Source: Bacillota bacterium (GTDB taxonomy: Bacteria > Bacillota > Sulfobacillia > JAMCWA01). From it: a stretch of 64,000 nucleotides of DNA. The stretch's first letter is position 1. Each line of letters opens with the position of its first letter. A model generated the notes under the pieces. It had not been told where the DNA came from, made no database searches, and was given only the letters and a program-made list of their open reading frames with translations. Made by a program: the position numbers and the translations under genes. Below are positions 1-8,999 of this stretch, in pieces. Where the stretch lies: contig JAMCWA010000084.1 of the NCBI GenBank assembly GCA_023475165.1, forward strand, positions 1-64,000, given 5' to 3'.

Positions 1-2
1 AG

Positions 3-950
3 CAAACCTTCGACATTGGCCTGGCCAGCCAGGAATCAGGACACCTGGAAGAGGCCATTTCCAAGGCTTTTGGGACCGTGCCGGCCTTCCGGCTACACCA
101 CGGTAGCCTGGACGAGGAGTTGGCGGCCCTGAAAAAGGGTAAGCGCAACCTGGTCGTGGTCGTGCCGACAGAAGCCTCCGTTGGGGCCAATCTCCGGGGC
201 GGGCTCGAGGTTCCCATCTACTATGACGCCAGCCGGCCGACCTCCAGTCAGGTCCTGCTCCCGGCTGTTGATCGGGTCTTTGCCGAGATAGAACGTCAGT
301 TCACCCACCGCCCTGAGCTTTTCGCCATCAAGTCCCAAGCCGTTCAGTCCGAGGGACTCAGGAGCATCGATTATCTCCTGCCGGGGATCCTGGGAATGGC
401 CCTGATGCAGTTGGGCCTTTTCGGCTCCCTCCGCCTGGTAAGCCTGCGGGAAAGAAAGATCTTGAGGAACCTGGGTGCAACGCCTCTGAACCGGGTCGCC
501 CTCCTGGGTGGCGAGGTGACCGTGCGACTTCTCATGTCTCTTTTTCAAGCCCTCAGCATCGTCGTCATCGGGCACTTGGTTTTCAAGGTAACCATCGTTG
601 GGAACTGGTTGGCCGTCGCCGGAATAGTCCTCTTGGGAGCAGCTACCTTTACCAGCCTTGGCTATATGCTGGTGTCCTTTGCCAAGACGGAAGAAAGCGG
701 CCAGGGGCTCATCCAGGTGGTCCAGTTCCCCATGATGTTCCTCTCTGGGATTTTCTTCCCTCCTGGGTTCATGCCGGCCTTCCTCCGGCCGGTGGTGAAA
801 GCCATACCCCTGACCTATCTGGCCGATGCCTTGCGACAGGTCATGGTCGGTTTTGCCCCCGAGCATAGCCTGACCACCAATCTGACGGTCCTTTTCGCCT
901 GGATGGTCGTCACCCTGGTGCTAGCCTCGCGATTGTGGAGATGGGAGTAG
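3..950 (+). CDS. ABC-2 type transporter permease (5'-truncated by window edge)
   Basis: The frame is open from the first bases of the window, so the true start lies upstream. The visible part has a soluble segment, then a helix around the GILGMALMQLGLFG stretch, then at least four more hydrophobic helices ending near a FLSGIFFPPGFMP motif and the LADALRQVMVG segment. This is the usual layout of the C-terminal half of ABC-2 (DrrB/YhgE-like) export permeases. It would pair with an ATPase gene upstream of the window; the substrate cannot be told. Its last 41 bases overlap the convergent methyltransferase gene. Confidence 0.85.
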   Translation, partial: QTFDIGLASQESGHLEEAISKAFGTVPAFRLHHGSLDEELAALKKGKRNLVVVVPTEASVGANLRGGLEVPIYYDASRPTSSQVLLPAVDRVFAEIERQFTHRPELFAIKSQAVQSEGLRSIDYLLPGILGMALMQLGLFGSLRLVSLRERKILRNLGATPLNRVALLGGEVTVRLLMSLFQALSIVVIGHLVFKVTIVGNWLAVAGIVLLGAATFTSLGYMLVSFAKTEESGQGLIQVVQFPMMFLSGIFFPPGFMPAFLRPVVKAIPLTYLADALRQVMVGFAPEHSLTTNLTVLFAWMVVTLVLASRLWRWE

Positions 951-1503
951 AGGCGGCGCGAATTGCAGGCGTAACCCCTTCTAAACGCAGGAGTCTCGCT
1001 TTCAAGGGAAGCCCGCCACCGAACCCGCCCAGACTCCCGTCGGCGGCAATAACCCGGTGGCAGGGAACGACGATCGGCACCGGGTTGGCACCGAGCGCTT
1101 GTCCGACCGCCCGTGGGCCTCCGGGCCGCCCGACAGCGATCGCCAGTTCCCGGTAAGACAGGGTCTGACCGTAAGGGATCGCCTGCAGGGCGTCCCAAAC
1201 GGCCTGCTGGAACGGTGTCCCAGCGCTCAAATCCAAGGGCAGTTCGAACTCGCGCCGCCGGCCAGCGAAGTATTCTTCCAGTTGCCGGATGACCCTTTCG
1301 CCCAGAGCCGCCAAGAGGGACACGGCGGGAGGTTCTGGCAGTCCTTCCCGACCCTGTCCGAACTTCTTGTTGACCCAGGTGTCAAAAGAGGTCAGGCCTT
1401 CCCCTGGCAAAGACAGACAGCAAAGTCCGTCCTCAGTCACGGCCAGGCTAACTTCGCCCCAACTAAGAGAGGCCGAGTAAATCCATACTTTCGGTGACGC
1501 CAT
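910..1503 (-). CDS. ogt: methylated-DNA--protein-cysteine methyltransferase
   Basis: Suicidal repair protein that transfers the alkyl group from O6-alkylguanine to its own cysteine. The diagnostic PCHRV motif is present (Cys about residue 148), preceded by the DNA-binding helix with RAVGQALGANP and the PFQQAVW helix of the Ogt/Ada C-terminal family. The open frame runs to a TTG at 1569 without a ribosome site. ATG at 1503, with AAAGGA upstream, gives 197 residues and a normal N-terminus; ATGs at 1515 and 1518 are too close to the AAAGGA. The last ~14 codons are antisense to the end of the permease gene, an unusual convergent overlap. Confidence 0.9.
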   Translation of the reverse strand: MASPKVWIYSASLSWGEVSLAVTEDGLCCLSLPGEGLTSFDTWVNKKFGQGREGLPEPPAVSLLAALGERVIRQLEEYFAGRRREFELPLDLSAGTPFQQAVWDALQAIPYGQTLSYRELAIAVGRPGGPRAVGQALGANPVPIVVPCHRVIAADGSLGGFGGGLPLKARLLRLEGVTPAIRAASTPISTIARLAPG

Positions 1504-1675
1504 GACCACTTCCATCATCCTTTCTTGGTCGCTCACCAAGCCTCGCCGCTTACTTACCGGAAGCCTCAACTGGACTTTGGAGGACTACTCCGTCTCAGAG
1601 TAAAACAAATGATCCCATTTGTAAAGTTGTTTACTACTCCCCTGGCGGATCGGGCCACAATTCCCCACAGTCGCG

Positions 1676-1734
1676 TCCCATTTTTGAGTCTTCGGCCGAT
1701 TGCGCCACCGCAGATGGGTGTTTTTTAGCAGTCT
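1676..1734 (-). repeat. left-end fragment of dispersed CTAG-bordered repeat (copy E)
   Basis: Contains, on the + strand, a CACCGCAGATGGGTG hairpin, a T-run, AGCAGTCTCC and CTAG. Read on the minus strand this matches the left end of the full copies at 22.8 and 58.8 kb. It lies just past the stop of aroF. It fills most of the space between ogt and aroF, where no gene is seen. Confidence 0.7.
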
Positions 1735-1755
1735 CCTAGGCTTTTGAATCCTCTT

Positions 1756-2805
1756 TTACTCCCCGGCCCCGGCCGCCCGTTCCTCCTTCGGCAGACAGAT
1801 CCGCCGCATCGCCCGGCTGATCTCTGTCAACTCCTGCATGAGCTCCCCGAAGCCGTCAAAGGTTAGGGACTGAGGTCCATCAGACAGGGCCTTCTCCGGC
1901 TGAGGGTGAACCTCAACCATGAGCCCATCGGCGCCGGCGGCCAGGGCAGCCCGGGCCAGGGGTTTGACCAGACGGCGATCTCCGGTAGCGTGGCTTGGAT
2001 CGACGATGATGGGAAGTCGACTTAGGCCCTTCACCACCGGGACGGCGCTTAAATCGAGGGTGTTCCTGGTGGTCGTCTCATAGGTTCGAATGCCCCGCTC
2101 ACACAGAACGACATCGGGATTCCCTTCCGAGAGAATATATTCTGCCGCCATGAGCCACTCCTCGATGGTGGAAGAGAGGCCGCGCTTTAAGAGGACCGGC
2201 TTGCCCGAACGCCCCACCTCCCGCAGGAGGTAAAAGTTCTGCATGTTCCGGGAACCAATCTGCAAGAGATCGGCGTAACGCGCCACCAATTCCACTCCCG
2301 CTGCGTCCATGACCTCTGTCACCACCGGCAGCCCTGTCTCCTCCCTGGCCTCGACCAGGTACTTCAACCCGTCTTCACCGAGACCCTGAAAGCTGTAGGG
2401 CGACGTGCGCGGCTTAAAGGCCCCGCCCCGGAGAAGATCGGCTCCCATGGCTCGAACCGCCCGGGCCGTGGTCAGCAGTTGCTCCCTCCCCTCAACGGCA
2501 CAGGGTCCCGCCATGACCACCGGGCGACCGCCGCCGATAGCTACCGGGCCCACCCGCACCTCCACCGGTTCGCCCACTTCCCGACTGACCAGCTTGTAAG
2601 GCTTTTGAATGGGGATGACCCCTTCGACCCCTGGGCAGAGTTCCAGCCCCGCCGATAAGAGCGCATCCTTTTTCTTCCCAATGGCCCCGATGACGATCTT
2701 CTCAACGCCGTAAATGGCGTGCGCTCGGAACCCGGCCCCTTCCATTTTCGTTATGACCGCCTCCACCTGAGCCTCGGTTGACTTTCCGCTCATGACTACG
2801 ACCAT
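1756..2805 (-). CDS. aroF: 3-deoxy-7-phosphoheptulonate (DAHP) synthase
   Basis: First enzyme of the shikimate pathway; condenses PEP and erythrose 4-phosphate. The 349-residue protein has the N-terminal ferredoxin-like regulatory domain (about residues 1-70, starting [10 protein letters not shown]) and then the class I-beta TIM barrel with GPCAVEG, the [13 protein letters not shown] loop, LLKRGL and DPSHATG. These are the PEP- and metal-binding motifs of the AroF/AroA(G) group common in Bacillota. ATG is preceded by GGAGGGAG at good spacing. The leader carries a T-box, so expression is expected to respond to an uncharged aromatic tRNA. Confidence 0.97.
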   Translation of the reverse strand: MVVVMSGKSTEAQVEAVITKMEGAGFRAHAIYGVEKIVIGAIGKKKDALLSAGLELCPGVEGVIPIQKPYKLVSREVGEPVEVRVGPVAIGGGRPVVMAGPCAVEGREQLLTTARAVRAMGADLLRGGAFKPRTSPYSFQGLGEDGLKYLVEAREETGLPVVTEVMDAAGVELVARYADLLQIGSRNMQNFYLLREVGRSGKPVLLKRGLSSTIEEWLMAAEYILSEGNPDVVLCERGIRTYETTTRNTLDLSAVPVVKGLSRLPIIVDPSHATGDRRLVKPLARAALAAGADGLMVEVHPQPEKALSDGPQSLTFDGFGELMQELTEISRAMRRICLPKEERAAGAGE

Positions 2806-2987
2806 TTAATCTCCCTCCAGATCCTGATGTTTTTCTGGCAGCCTCTCTGCCCCTTCCGCAAGAAGGATTTCTTCAATTTGAGTCGCGAATTCTCCGGCCA
2901 GATCCTGGACAACCTTTGACCTGGCGAAAATCAGCCACCGGTCGAGGGGCGAGGTAGAAGCGCCTTTGGGAGGGCTGGGTCCCGGCC

Positions 2988-3478
2988 AAATATAAAAAGC
3001 CCATGCTTCCGTCCCCTGGGACGAAAGTCATGGACTTCCGCGGTACCACCCAAATTGCCCTCAAGAGGCCCTCTCAGCCGGTACGGAACAAGGTCGAAAA
3101 CCCTGGCGATGGGGCCACAGCCATACCGCCATCTTCCCGATGGGCCGGACGAGTCAGCGCCGGAAGTAGCCCACCCCGGCCAATTCTCGCGCTGATTAAG
3201 AGGCCGTGCCCGTCGGGCATACAATAACCTTGCTCTTATACCCTTCCCCTCTAACGGTGGGAATTCCGGCCCTACCTAGTCTCCCCTGCCTAGGAGACCG
3301 CTGAAAAACACCCATCTGCGGTGTTGCGGGTACTCTCCTAGGACGGGATTTCAGTCGGCGGCTCCAGAGGGAACTTCAGCCGGACCAATCCTGAGGGCGC
3401 TCCCAGTCGCGACGCCCCCTCCCTGCCAGGATCGTGTCGGGGCTTACTTTCCTCTTTCACAGCTTTTCGGATATTGCC
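2988..3478 (-). ncRNA. T-box riboswitch leader of aroF
   Basis: On the minus strand the 14-base T-box sequence TGGGTGGTACCGCG is at 3052-3039. It is followed at once by a long hairpin (GTCCATG..TTTCGTCCC pairing with GGGACGGAAGCATGGGC, about 17 bp) and a TTTTTATATTT tract, the usual T-box antiterminator/terminator pair. Upstream, GAGGAAAGTAAG at about 3453-3442 and GGCTGAAGTTC fit the AGTA and GAA sides of the Stem I specifier loop. The likely specifier is TTC (Phe) at 3373-3371, which suits a DAHP synthase, but the codon assignment is inferred. A 54-bp repeat element is inserted between Stem I and the T-box. Confidence 0.85.
3289..3342. repeat. 54-bp mini repeat element inside the T-box leader (copy G)
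   Basis: Bounded by perfect 9-bp inverted repeats CCTAGGAGA and TCTCCTAGG. The interior matches the left end of the dispersed family (GACCGCTGAAAAACACCC, ATCTGCGGTGT). Because the ends pair, it would add a self-contained stem to the leader RNA between Stem I and the antiterminator. Confidence 0.75.
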
Positions 3479-3482
3479 ATTG

Positions 3483-3512
3483 ATTATAAAGGGCTGGACA
3501 AGCAACTGTCAA
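3483..3512 (-). promoter_or_regulatory. sigma-A promoter of the aroF T-box transcript
   Basis: On the minus strand, TTGACA (3512-3507) and TATAAT (3488-3483) are perfect consensus hexamers with an 18-base spacer. They sit about 30 bases upstream of the first T-box structural elements. Confidence 0.85.
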
Positions 3513-3559
3513 GAGTTTTCTTGCGGGTCTTGTTGCTGTTTTCATACAAGTTTTCTTAA

Positions 3560-3595
3560 TGTCTAAGGAGCAGACGGGGATTTTTCAGCGGTCTT
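3560..3595 (-). repeat. left-end remnant of the dispersed repeat (copy I)
   Basis: The + strand reads GGGGATTTTTCAGCGGTCTT, matching the TTTTTCAGCGG(T/C)(C/T) end of the full copies. Only the terminus remains. It lies between the aroF promoter and the 3' end of the GH18-like gene. Confidence 0.5.
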
Positions 3596-3600
3596 GAGGG

Positions 3601-3703
3601 CGGAAGTCTCCTTCAAGGTTTCTCACTTCAATTGCTCCGAGAAGCTCTGGTACGCTCTGAAAGATGGCCACGGAGGTCTCCTTCAAGGTTTTCTCACTTC
3701 AAT
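3601..3703. repeat. direct repeat duplicating a gene 3' end (32/33 bp, 70-bp period)
   Basis: The segments 3601-3632 and 3671-3703 differ by one substitution and one indel. The second contains the last codons and stop of the GH18-like gene; the first is a copy of that tail 70 bp downstream of it. Confidence 0.8.
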
Positions 3704-5053
3704 GGCCCCTCTCATCTCCCGCCACATCTCCGGTGATATGAGCCCCAGGCGCCACAAAGCGATCCCTTTCAAACCAAGACGCTTGGCCAAACCAATCTTG
3801 ATCGCGAGGCTTGGCGGGGTTTCGCTGGCCGCGGAGATCCCCAGAAGAAGCTTCTCCGCCGGAACCTCCTTTTTGGCCATCGCCAGCGCCGTCAGCACCT
3901 GGGCATTGGGTTCGGGTTTTTCTCCGTAATCGTAGGCCATAACGATGATCCGGTCAGCCCATTTCCCTAAGGCGGCGTAGTCATATCCCAGGTAGACACT
4001 GTTGGGGGCATGCAAGGTCAGGGAGAGGGTTTTCCCTTTCTTAAGATCTTCCGGAACGATTCCAGGGTTGTTCGTCCCGGTCACAGCCCTCCCGGAGACG
4101 GTGGCCGGTTGGCCCGGCAGTCCGGTTTCCGTTGCTTTCAGTTTCCGGCTTATCAGCTCGACAAAGCCACTAAATCTCTCGCGTGTTTCGGCCAGGGTCC
4201 CCCCCGCCTCATGAAAACCCAGCCCTTCCAGGTCCAGATTCACGCCGCTGTAGCGAACTGCTTCGGCGGCAATCTCACTAGCCGCTCGCTGCCTGGCGGC
4301 CTCATCTTTAAGTAAGGCCGATAACTCTCCCCGGCCGTCGGTCATGTGGACTACCATCTGCGTCGCCAGGCCATAACGTCCGGCCGCTTCCATAACCCTC
4401 TCCCAACCCTCCGGCCGCCGCCAACCCGTAACGCTGGCCGTCAGAAGTTTACCCTGGCTATCCAGACTGTACCAGCCCAGGGCTATCTCCCGTACCAGGT
4501 CAGTATTCCCAACAGTGGTCTCTGGAAAGGGGCGGCCAAAGAGATCCGTCCAACTGGAGGTCTGGCTGTCACCCAGGGCATAATAGCCAAGAACCTCCAT
4601 GGGTTTTGGCGGGGAGATGATCCTGACAGTATAGGTGGCACCGTCCCAATCCACTTTACACCCCAGAGCCTCACTGAAAAAACGAAGGGGTACCAGCGTC
4701 CGATTCTCACTGAGCTGTGCTGGAACATCCAGGGTATAGGACAGCCCGTTGCGGTAGGCAGTAGTGCTTCCAATCTTGATCTGAACTTGGTTCTTACCAT
4801 CCGTGGCCGTCGCCATTTGCGTGACGCCATCCCATCCCACCTGCGTACCCAGCGCCTCCGCCAGCGTCCGAAAGGGGACCAGGCTCCGCCCCTGGACGAG
4901 GATGGGGGACACAGCAAAGCTGACCGGGTAGTCATCTAGGAGAACCCGGACCTTCATCGGTTCTTCCTGGGCTAAAGCAGATCGCCCGGGAATCACAAGG
5001 GTGAGACCGACAACGAAGACACTTAACAGAACTAAGACCAGGATACCTTTCAA
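3683..5053 (-). CDS. secreted copper-amine-oxidase-N-terminal / GH18-like protein
   Basis: An N-terminal signal segment (GILVLVLLSVFVVGLTLVIP, cleavage near ALAQ) is followed by a copper-amine-oxidase N-terminal-like domain with the LVPFRTLAEALG and LVPLRFFSEALG repeats. The C-terminal ~300 residues look like a glycoside hydrolase 18 fold, with GVNLDLEGL in the catalytic-strand position and MAYDYGEKPEPNA later. The first aspartates of the DxxDxDxE motif are weak, but the acidic Glu is present. Related proteins bind or trim peptidoglycan or chitin-like glycans, often in spore formers. The start is taken as TTG at 5053, preceded by AAGGTGG at 8-base spacing. The 3' end is duplicated just downstream. 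Confidence 0.8.
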   Translation of the reverse strand: MKGILVLVLLSVFVVGLTLVIPGRSALAQEEPMKVRVLLDDYPVSFAVSPILVQGRSLVPFRTLAEALGTQVGWDGVTQMATATDGKNQVQIKIGSTTAYRNGLSYTLDVPAQLSENRTLVPLRFFSEALGCKVDWDGATYTVRIISPPKPMEVLGYYALGDSQTSSWTDLFGRPFPETTVGNTDLVREIALGWYSLDSQGKLLTASVTGWRRPEGWERVMEAAGRYGLATQMVVHMTDGRGELSALLKDEAARQRAASEIAAEAVRYSGVNLDLEGLGFHEAGGTLAETRERFSGFVELISRKLKATETGLPGQPATVSGRAVTGTNNPGIVPEDLKKGKTLSLTLHAPNSVYLGYDYAALGKWADRIIVMAYDYGEKPEPNAQVLTALAMAKKEVPAEKLLLGISAASETPPSLAIKIGLAKRLGLKGIALWRLGLISPEMWREMRGAIEVRKP

Positions 5054-5127
5054 ATGCTTTCCCACCTTAATGAAACCTCGACCAGTCCCGCAAAGGGCCA
5101 GCACAGGTTGGCACGGTCTCAGAGTGG

Positions 5128-5583
5128 TCAGCTCTTAGCTAAAAGCAACTTCCGGGCCAGCGTCATCCCCGCTCGTCCCACCCTTCCCGCGACCCTGGCG
5201 GCGAGGCGCAGACCCGCGGCCGGTACAAGACTGCCAAAGAGGCGCAGGTTGGCCAAATCGGCCTCCAGCTCTTCCAGGGTCACACCCGACCAGGCCAGGT
5301 GCTCCCGCTGGGCCACGGGGGGAAGCTCCCGCAAGCTCCGCCGGAGGGTAACCAGGACGATGTAGGCATCATCCAGCTGCCCCACCACCGGAAGGAAACC
5401 AGGGATCAGATCCACTGGTGAGAAGGAATAACCCAAAGCCAGGAGGAGTCTGGCCTTGGACCCCGGTTTCACCCGCCAATCCCGGTAGAGATTGGCAGTG
5501 AGGCGCAGGTAGCGGGGCAGTCGACCTACAATCTGAGGAAGGCCGGCCGGCAGTTTCTTATTCAATACCATCTTCAATACCAT
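5128..5583 (-). CDS. DUF1232 (YkvA-family) membrane-associated protein
   Basis: The DUF1232 core is clear: ALGYSFSPVDLIPGFLPVVGQLDDAYIVLVTLR, at about residues 48-80. The function of this family is unknown; it often accompanies envelope genes. ATG at 5583 has AAAGGAG six bases upstream and gives 151 residues. The open frame extends to 5631 but without a ribosome site. Immediately upstream is a half-copy of the dispersed repeat, so the promoter region may be element-derived. Confidence 0.85.
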   Translation of the reverse strand: MVLKMVLNKKLPAGLPQIVGRLPRYLRLTANLYRDWRVKPGSKARLLLALGYSFSPVDLIPGFLPVVGQLDDAYIVLVTLRRSLRELPPVAQREHLAWSGVTLEELEADLANLRLFGSLVPAAGLRLAARVAGRVGRAGMTLARKLLLAKS

Positions 5584-5619
5584 CACCCGCTCCTTTCGGC
5601 CATCCGGAAGACCAATTGT

Positions 5620-5772
5620 CGCTTCTAGCATCTGGGCTGATTTGAGGTCTTGCTCTTACGATTTTGCTAAAGCCGCCAGAAGAACGTTAGTCATCAAACT
5701 GGGCCCAGACTTGACGGCTTTTCTCAGGCGGGTTAACCACTCAAAACGTAGTTCGTCAGCAGTCTCATCGCG
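5620..5772 (+). repeat. right-half copy of dispersed repeat (copy C)
   Basis: Begins TTCTAGCATCTGGGCTGATT and runs through GGGTTAACCACTCAAAACG to CGTCAGCAGTCTC. It matches the right half of copy A over about 150 bp, with most differences in the middle. It fills the gap between DUF1232 and the isomerase gene. Confidence 0.85.
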
Positions 5773-5779
5773 GCCCGCC

Positions 5780-6850
5780 TTATTCCGCCAGCCTCTTTTT
5801 CAGTCCCTGAATGGTTTCCACCGGCGATGGGTCCTTCCCTAGCAAAAGGGCCAGATAAGTCGAGACAAAATCGCCGAAATACAGGAGAGAAAAAAGCTGG
5901 GCCAGACGCGAGTTCCCCTGGGACCAAACCTCAAAGACGTCGGCCGCCTTTTTCAGGGCCAGCTCCGCGGTGATCTTGATTCGCCGGACGTTGGTCTCCA
6001 GGTCCTCCTGGCCTCGCAGCAGGATCGCCAGCAGTTTCTTGGTCAACTCCTCAGAGCCTTCCCAACCCATGATCTCGTTGTGGTCCAGTTCCGGGAAACT
6101 ATGGAAAAAGGCTGGCGTCTTACCGTTTTCGTTAAACTGACCCTTCCAGCGCATGGCTACGGCATCAGTATAGCGGAACGTGCCATAGATCACGGGGATC
6201 CGCCCTGGCAGTTTGCCGGCCATCTCCTTGGCCGGGTTTGTCGCGGTAGGTTGTTCCGGGCCAAGGACTTGCCGCATCCGCCTGAGGACTTGCAGGGTTT
6301 CCCCGATGTCGGCGCTGTAATCCCGGATCAGGCCCAATCTCGGCAGAGTCACCAGCATTGGGAAAAAGAGATAACCCACTGCTGCCCGGGGTTGTAGTCC
6401 GGAGGGGATTTTGATCACTGGGTCGCCGGCCTCCCGGGCCTCCCTTTCCAACTGTCCCCCACCGGTAACGGCCACCACCGCAGCCCCCTGCTGCTTGGCC
6501 TGGCGGTAGCTGCTCAGGGTCTCTTCCGTATTACCGGAGTAACTGGCCGCGAAAACCAGGGTATCAGCGCCGACGAAAGCCGGGGCCCCATAGTTGCGGT
6601 GGACCAGCAAAGGCATCCCGGTTTCCTCATAGATCAGGCTGGCCAGGAGATCCCCGCTGATGGCCGAGCCGCCCATGCCGGCCACCAGGATATTCCGAAA
6701 AATCCCCGGGCGTCCCCGCACCTCCGCCGCCGCGGCAATGGCCACTCCTCGTTCCACCTGCTCGGGGAGTTCCACGATGGCCGGCAGCATCCCGCCCGGG
6801 TCTCTCTCCTGTAAGAAACGAAGGTCATCCAGGTTTTGGGCCAAAGTCAT
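5780..6850 (-). CDS. bifunctional phosphoglucose/phosphomannose isomerase
   Basis: Interconverts glucose 6-phosphate and fructose 6-phosphate, and mannose 6-phosphate likewise. The 356-residue protein has the SIS-domain loop VAGMGGSAISGDLLAS at about residue 55, AASYSGNTEETLS at about 105, and the C-terminal ELDHNEIMGWEG motif bearing the catalytic Glu/His typical of the archaeal/bacterial bifunctional PGI/PMI family. ATG is preceded by AAGGAG ten bases upstream. It could feed hexose phosphate to the nucleotide-sugar genes at 13-16 kb, though it is not in that operon. Confidence 0.93.
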   Translation of the reverse strand: MTLAQNLDDLRFLQERDPGGMLPAIVELPEQVERGVAIAAAAEVRGRPGIFRNILVAGMGGSAISGDLLASLIYEETGMPLLVHRNYGAPAFVGADTLVFAASYSGNTEETLSSYRQAKQQGAAVVAVTGGGQLEREAREAGDPVIKIPSGLQPRAAVGYLFFPMLVTLPRLGLIRDYSADIGETLQVLRRMRQVLGPEQPTATNPAKEMAGKLPGRIPVIYGTFRYTDAVAMRWKGQFNENGKTPAFFHSFPELDHNEIMGWEGSEELTKKLLAILLRGQEDLETNVRRIKITAELALKKAADVFEVWSQGNSRLAQLFSLLYFGDFVSTYLALLLGKDPSPVETIQGLKKRLAE

Positions 6851-7053
6851 CGGTTAGCATCTCCTTCTTTATGAAATCCCGCGGTCAGGCATATTCTACC
6901 ATGAAAGTGGGGGGCAAAGCAAAGGCCATTGGGTCAGGTTTAAGGCCGGCACAGTCGGAGGTTTCAGGTCGCGCTATGGGTTGGTCGCGGCCTTGCCTAT
7001 CCAAGGGAGAGCCTCATCAGTCCCTTTTTTCTTCACCGAAGCCCTTTCCCCTC

Positions 7054-7082
7054 TTGACAAAGTTAAGTGTCTCCTCCATAAT
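7054..7082 (+). promoter_or_regulatory. sigma-A promoter upstream of DUF2089 operon
   Basis: TTGACA at 7054-7059 and CATAAT at 7077-7082 are separated by 17 bases, about 100 bases before the first gene of the operon. The rest of the 6851-7181 interval shows nothing recognisable. Confidence 0.7.
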
Positions 7083-7181
7083 CTTAATCAGTAGGCTTAA
7101 TTTATTTGATGTCTCGTATGATGATTTTACTCATGACCCCGACCCGTCCTTGAAGAGCGCTAACGAAAGGTGATGCATCCC

Positions 7182-7574
7182 ATGGACCAGAAAAGACCCA
7201 TGCCCGGCCGGTGTCCGGTTTGCGGTGAAAAAATGGATGTGGTGCGCCTGCATTGCCCGCGCTGTGATACCTCCATTGAGGGACATTTCCAGCTTTCCCG
7301 CCTTTGCGGTCTAACTCAGGAACAAAGGGATTTCGTCGAAATCTTTCTTAAGTCCCGCGGCAACATCAAAGAGGTGGAAAGGGAATTGGGCATCTCCTAC
7401 CCCACCGTCCGGAGCCGGTTGGAGGCCGTCATTGAAGCCCTAGGTTACCGGGTGGATACGGCGGCACCTGAGGAGGAACGACCCCAGGCCGACCGGCGTA
7501 AAGAGATCCTGGAGGCTTTGAACCGCGGGGAGATTACGGCCCAAGAGGCCGTCCGACTTCTCAAGAAGCTTTAG
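7182..7574 (+). CDS. DUF2089 zinc-ribbon / HTH-like regulator
   Basis: Two CxxC pairs (CPVCGEK and CPRCDTS) form an N-terminal zinc ribbon. The middle FVEIFLKSRGNIKEVERELGISYPTVRSRL is a helix-turn-helix, and the last ~35 residues (ILEALNRGEITAQEAVRLLKKL) form the short helical SHOCT-like module shared with the next genes. This is a DUF2089 protein, probably a DNA-binding regulator of the operon. ATG at 7182 is chosen over a GTG at 7170 and ATG at 7173, because AAAGG then lies 11 bases upstream. Confidence 0.88.
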   Translation: MDQKRPMPGRCPVCGEKMDVVRLHCPRCDTSIEGHFQLSRLCGLTQEQRDFVEIFLKSRGNIKEVERELGISYPTVRSRLEAVIEALGYRVDTAAPEEERPQADRRKEILEALNRGEITAQEAVRLLKKL

Positions 7575-7610
7575 AGATTGAAGATATGTTCTTCATAGGG
7601 GGTGGACGAG

Positions 7611-8777
7611 ATGGAAGAAGAAAGAATGATGATCCTGCGCATGCTCTCGGAAGGCAAGATAACGGCCGTAGAGGCGGCAGAACTACTGCGGGCCCTGGGA
7701 CAGGAAAAGAAGGTCACCGGGTCTTCCACGGCCTCCAAAGTCACCCAAGAGGGCTTCCTGGGCGACCTGGCTGAGGAGATTCGCAAAGGTCTGGAGTCTG
7801 GTCTGAGCGGCCTGAAGGAACTGAAAGGCCTCAAAGGCCTCAAGGGTATCCACGTTGGCATCGCCCAAGGGTTGAAGGAAGGCCTCCGGGAAGGTCTCCC
7901 CTGGAGCCACAAGCACTGGAGTCACTGGAGTGACTGGGGTAATTCCTTTGGTTTTCTCTTCGAGGGAGGCAAGCGGTATACCTTTACAGAGACCATTGAG
8001 GGCCAACTGGAAGCGGATGGTCCGGTTCAGCTGGATTTGAAGGTCATCAATGGCCGCCTGACTGTGCGGACCTGGGAAGGACCTGGTTTCAAGATCTTTC
8101 TACAAAAAGAAGTCGCCGGCAAGAGCGAGGAGGCGGCCCAAGAAAAAGCCAAGGAACTCTGCCACGTTGAAACGGGACCTCATTCCATCAGCCTGCGGCA
8201 AGAGAGCAAAACGGCCGAATGGACCAACCATACCCTCTCGGCTGAGGTGTCCCTCCCCGCCCACCTCACCTACCAGGGGTTGGCCGAGTCGGTTAACGGC
8301 TCCGTGGAGGTCGAAGGAGCGGCCATCGAAGTCTTGACCGCTCGGACGGTCAACGGTAGGGTGAGGATCAGCAAGCTCCAGGGTGGGGAGGTACTGCTCA
8401 AAACAGTCAATGGCTCCTTGCGATACCAGGGTCAGGTTAGCGTCGTGAAGGCCCATACGATCAACGGCTCCCTCAAGGTAGCTGACCACGGCGGCCGTGC
8501 CGCCTCCTATGAGCTTGGAACGACCAATGGCAGCATTGCCGTCCGTCTCTCCTCGGACTCCGACACTGGTTACAAAGTGCAGGCCCGCTCCTCCGCCGGT
8601 GGAATCCGGGTCAAGACACCTCAGCTCGTGGAAACGACCAAGATTACCGACTTCATCACCCGGCACCTGGAGGCCGAGTCTCCAGACTTCGCCAAACGAA
8701 CGTACCAGGTCACCATTTTGGCCCGGACCACCTCCGGTGGGATCAAGTTCCTTCCCTTCGAAGAAGAGGAAGAGTAG
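7611..8777 (+). CDS. yvlB: DUF4097 beta-helix protein with N-terminal SHOCT-like helix pair
   Basis: The N-terminus MMILRMLSEGKITAVEAAELLRAL repeats the helical module of its neighbours. After a Gly/Leu/Lys-rich amphipathic stretch (residues ~60-90) come repeats with VINGRLTVRTWEG, TVNGRVRIS and TINGSLKV, typical of DUF4097, which folds as a beta-helix like bactofilins. There is no signal peptide. B. subtilis YvlB, in the cell-envelope stress yvlABCD operon, is the nearest known relative. ATG at 7611 has AGGGGG at 8-base spacing. Confidence 0.85.
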   Translation: MEEERMMILRMLSEGKITAVEAAELLRALGQEKKVTGSSTASKVTQEGFLGDLAEEIRKGLESGLSGLKELKGLKGLKGIHVGIAQGLKEGLREGLPWSHKHWSHWSDWGNSFGFLFEGGKRYTFTETIEGQLEADGPVQLDLKVINGRLTVRTWEGPGFKIFLQKEVAGKSEEAAQEKAKELCHVETGPHSISLRQESKTAEWTNHTLSAEVSLPAHLTYQGLAESVNGSVEVEGAAIEVLTARTVNGRVRISKLQGGEVLLKTVNGSLRYQGQVSVVKAHTINGSLKVADHGGRAASYELGTTNGSIAVRLSSDSDTGYKVQARSSAGGIRVKTPQLVETTKITDFITRHLEAESPDFAKRTYQVTILARTTSGGIKFLPFEEEEE

Positions 8778-8807
8778 GCTGGGTGGCCTTCAGCGTTCTC
8801 ACAAAAG

Positions 8808-8850
8808 ATTGCTGGCGAACTGCCGTTTCAGTGGTCGGCCAGCCGAATAG
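8808..8850 (-). repeat. degraded remnant of the dispersed repeat (copy K)
   Basis: GCTGGCGAACTGCCGTTTCA followed by GTGGTCGGCC resembles the GCTGACGAACTGCGTTGTGA right end of copy B with several changes. It lies between yvlB-like and the next gene. Confidence 0.4.
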
Positions 8851-8999
8851 ATCCTTGGGGCAAGACCCTCCAAGAATACTGAAGTTGGAAGTTCGGATTG
8901 CCTCCGCCACCAACCTCAGCACGGCTCGCTGACTGCCGCTTCGAGGAATATGTCTTACAGAATGACCTTTCTATCATTACCACGCAAGGAGGCTCCGCC

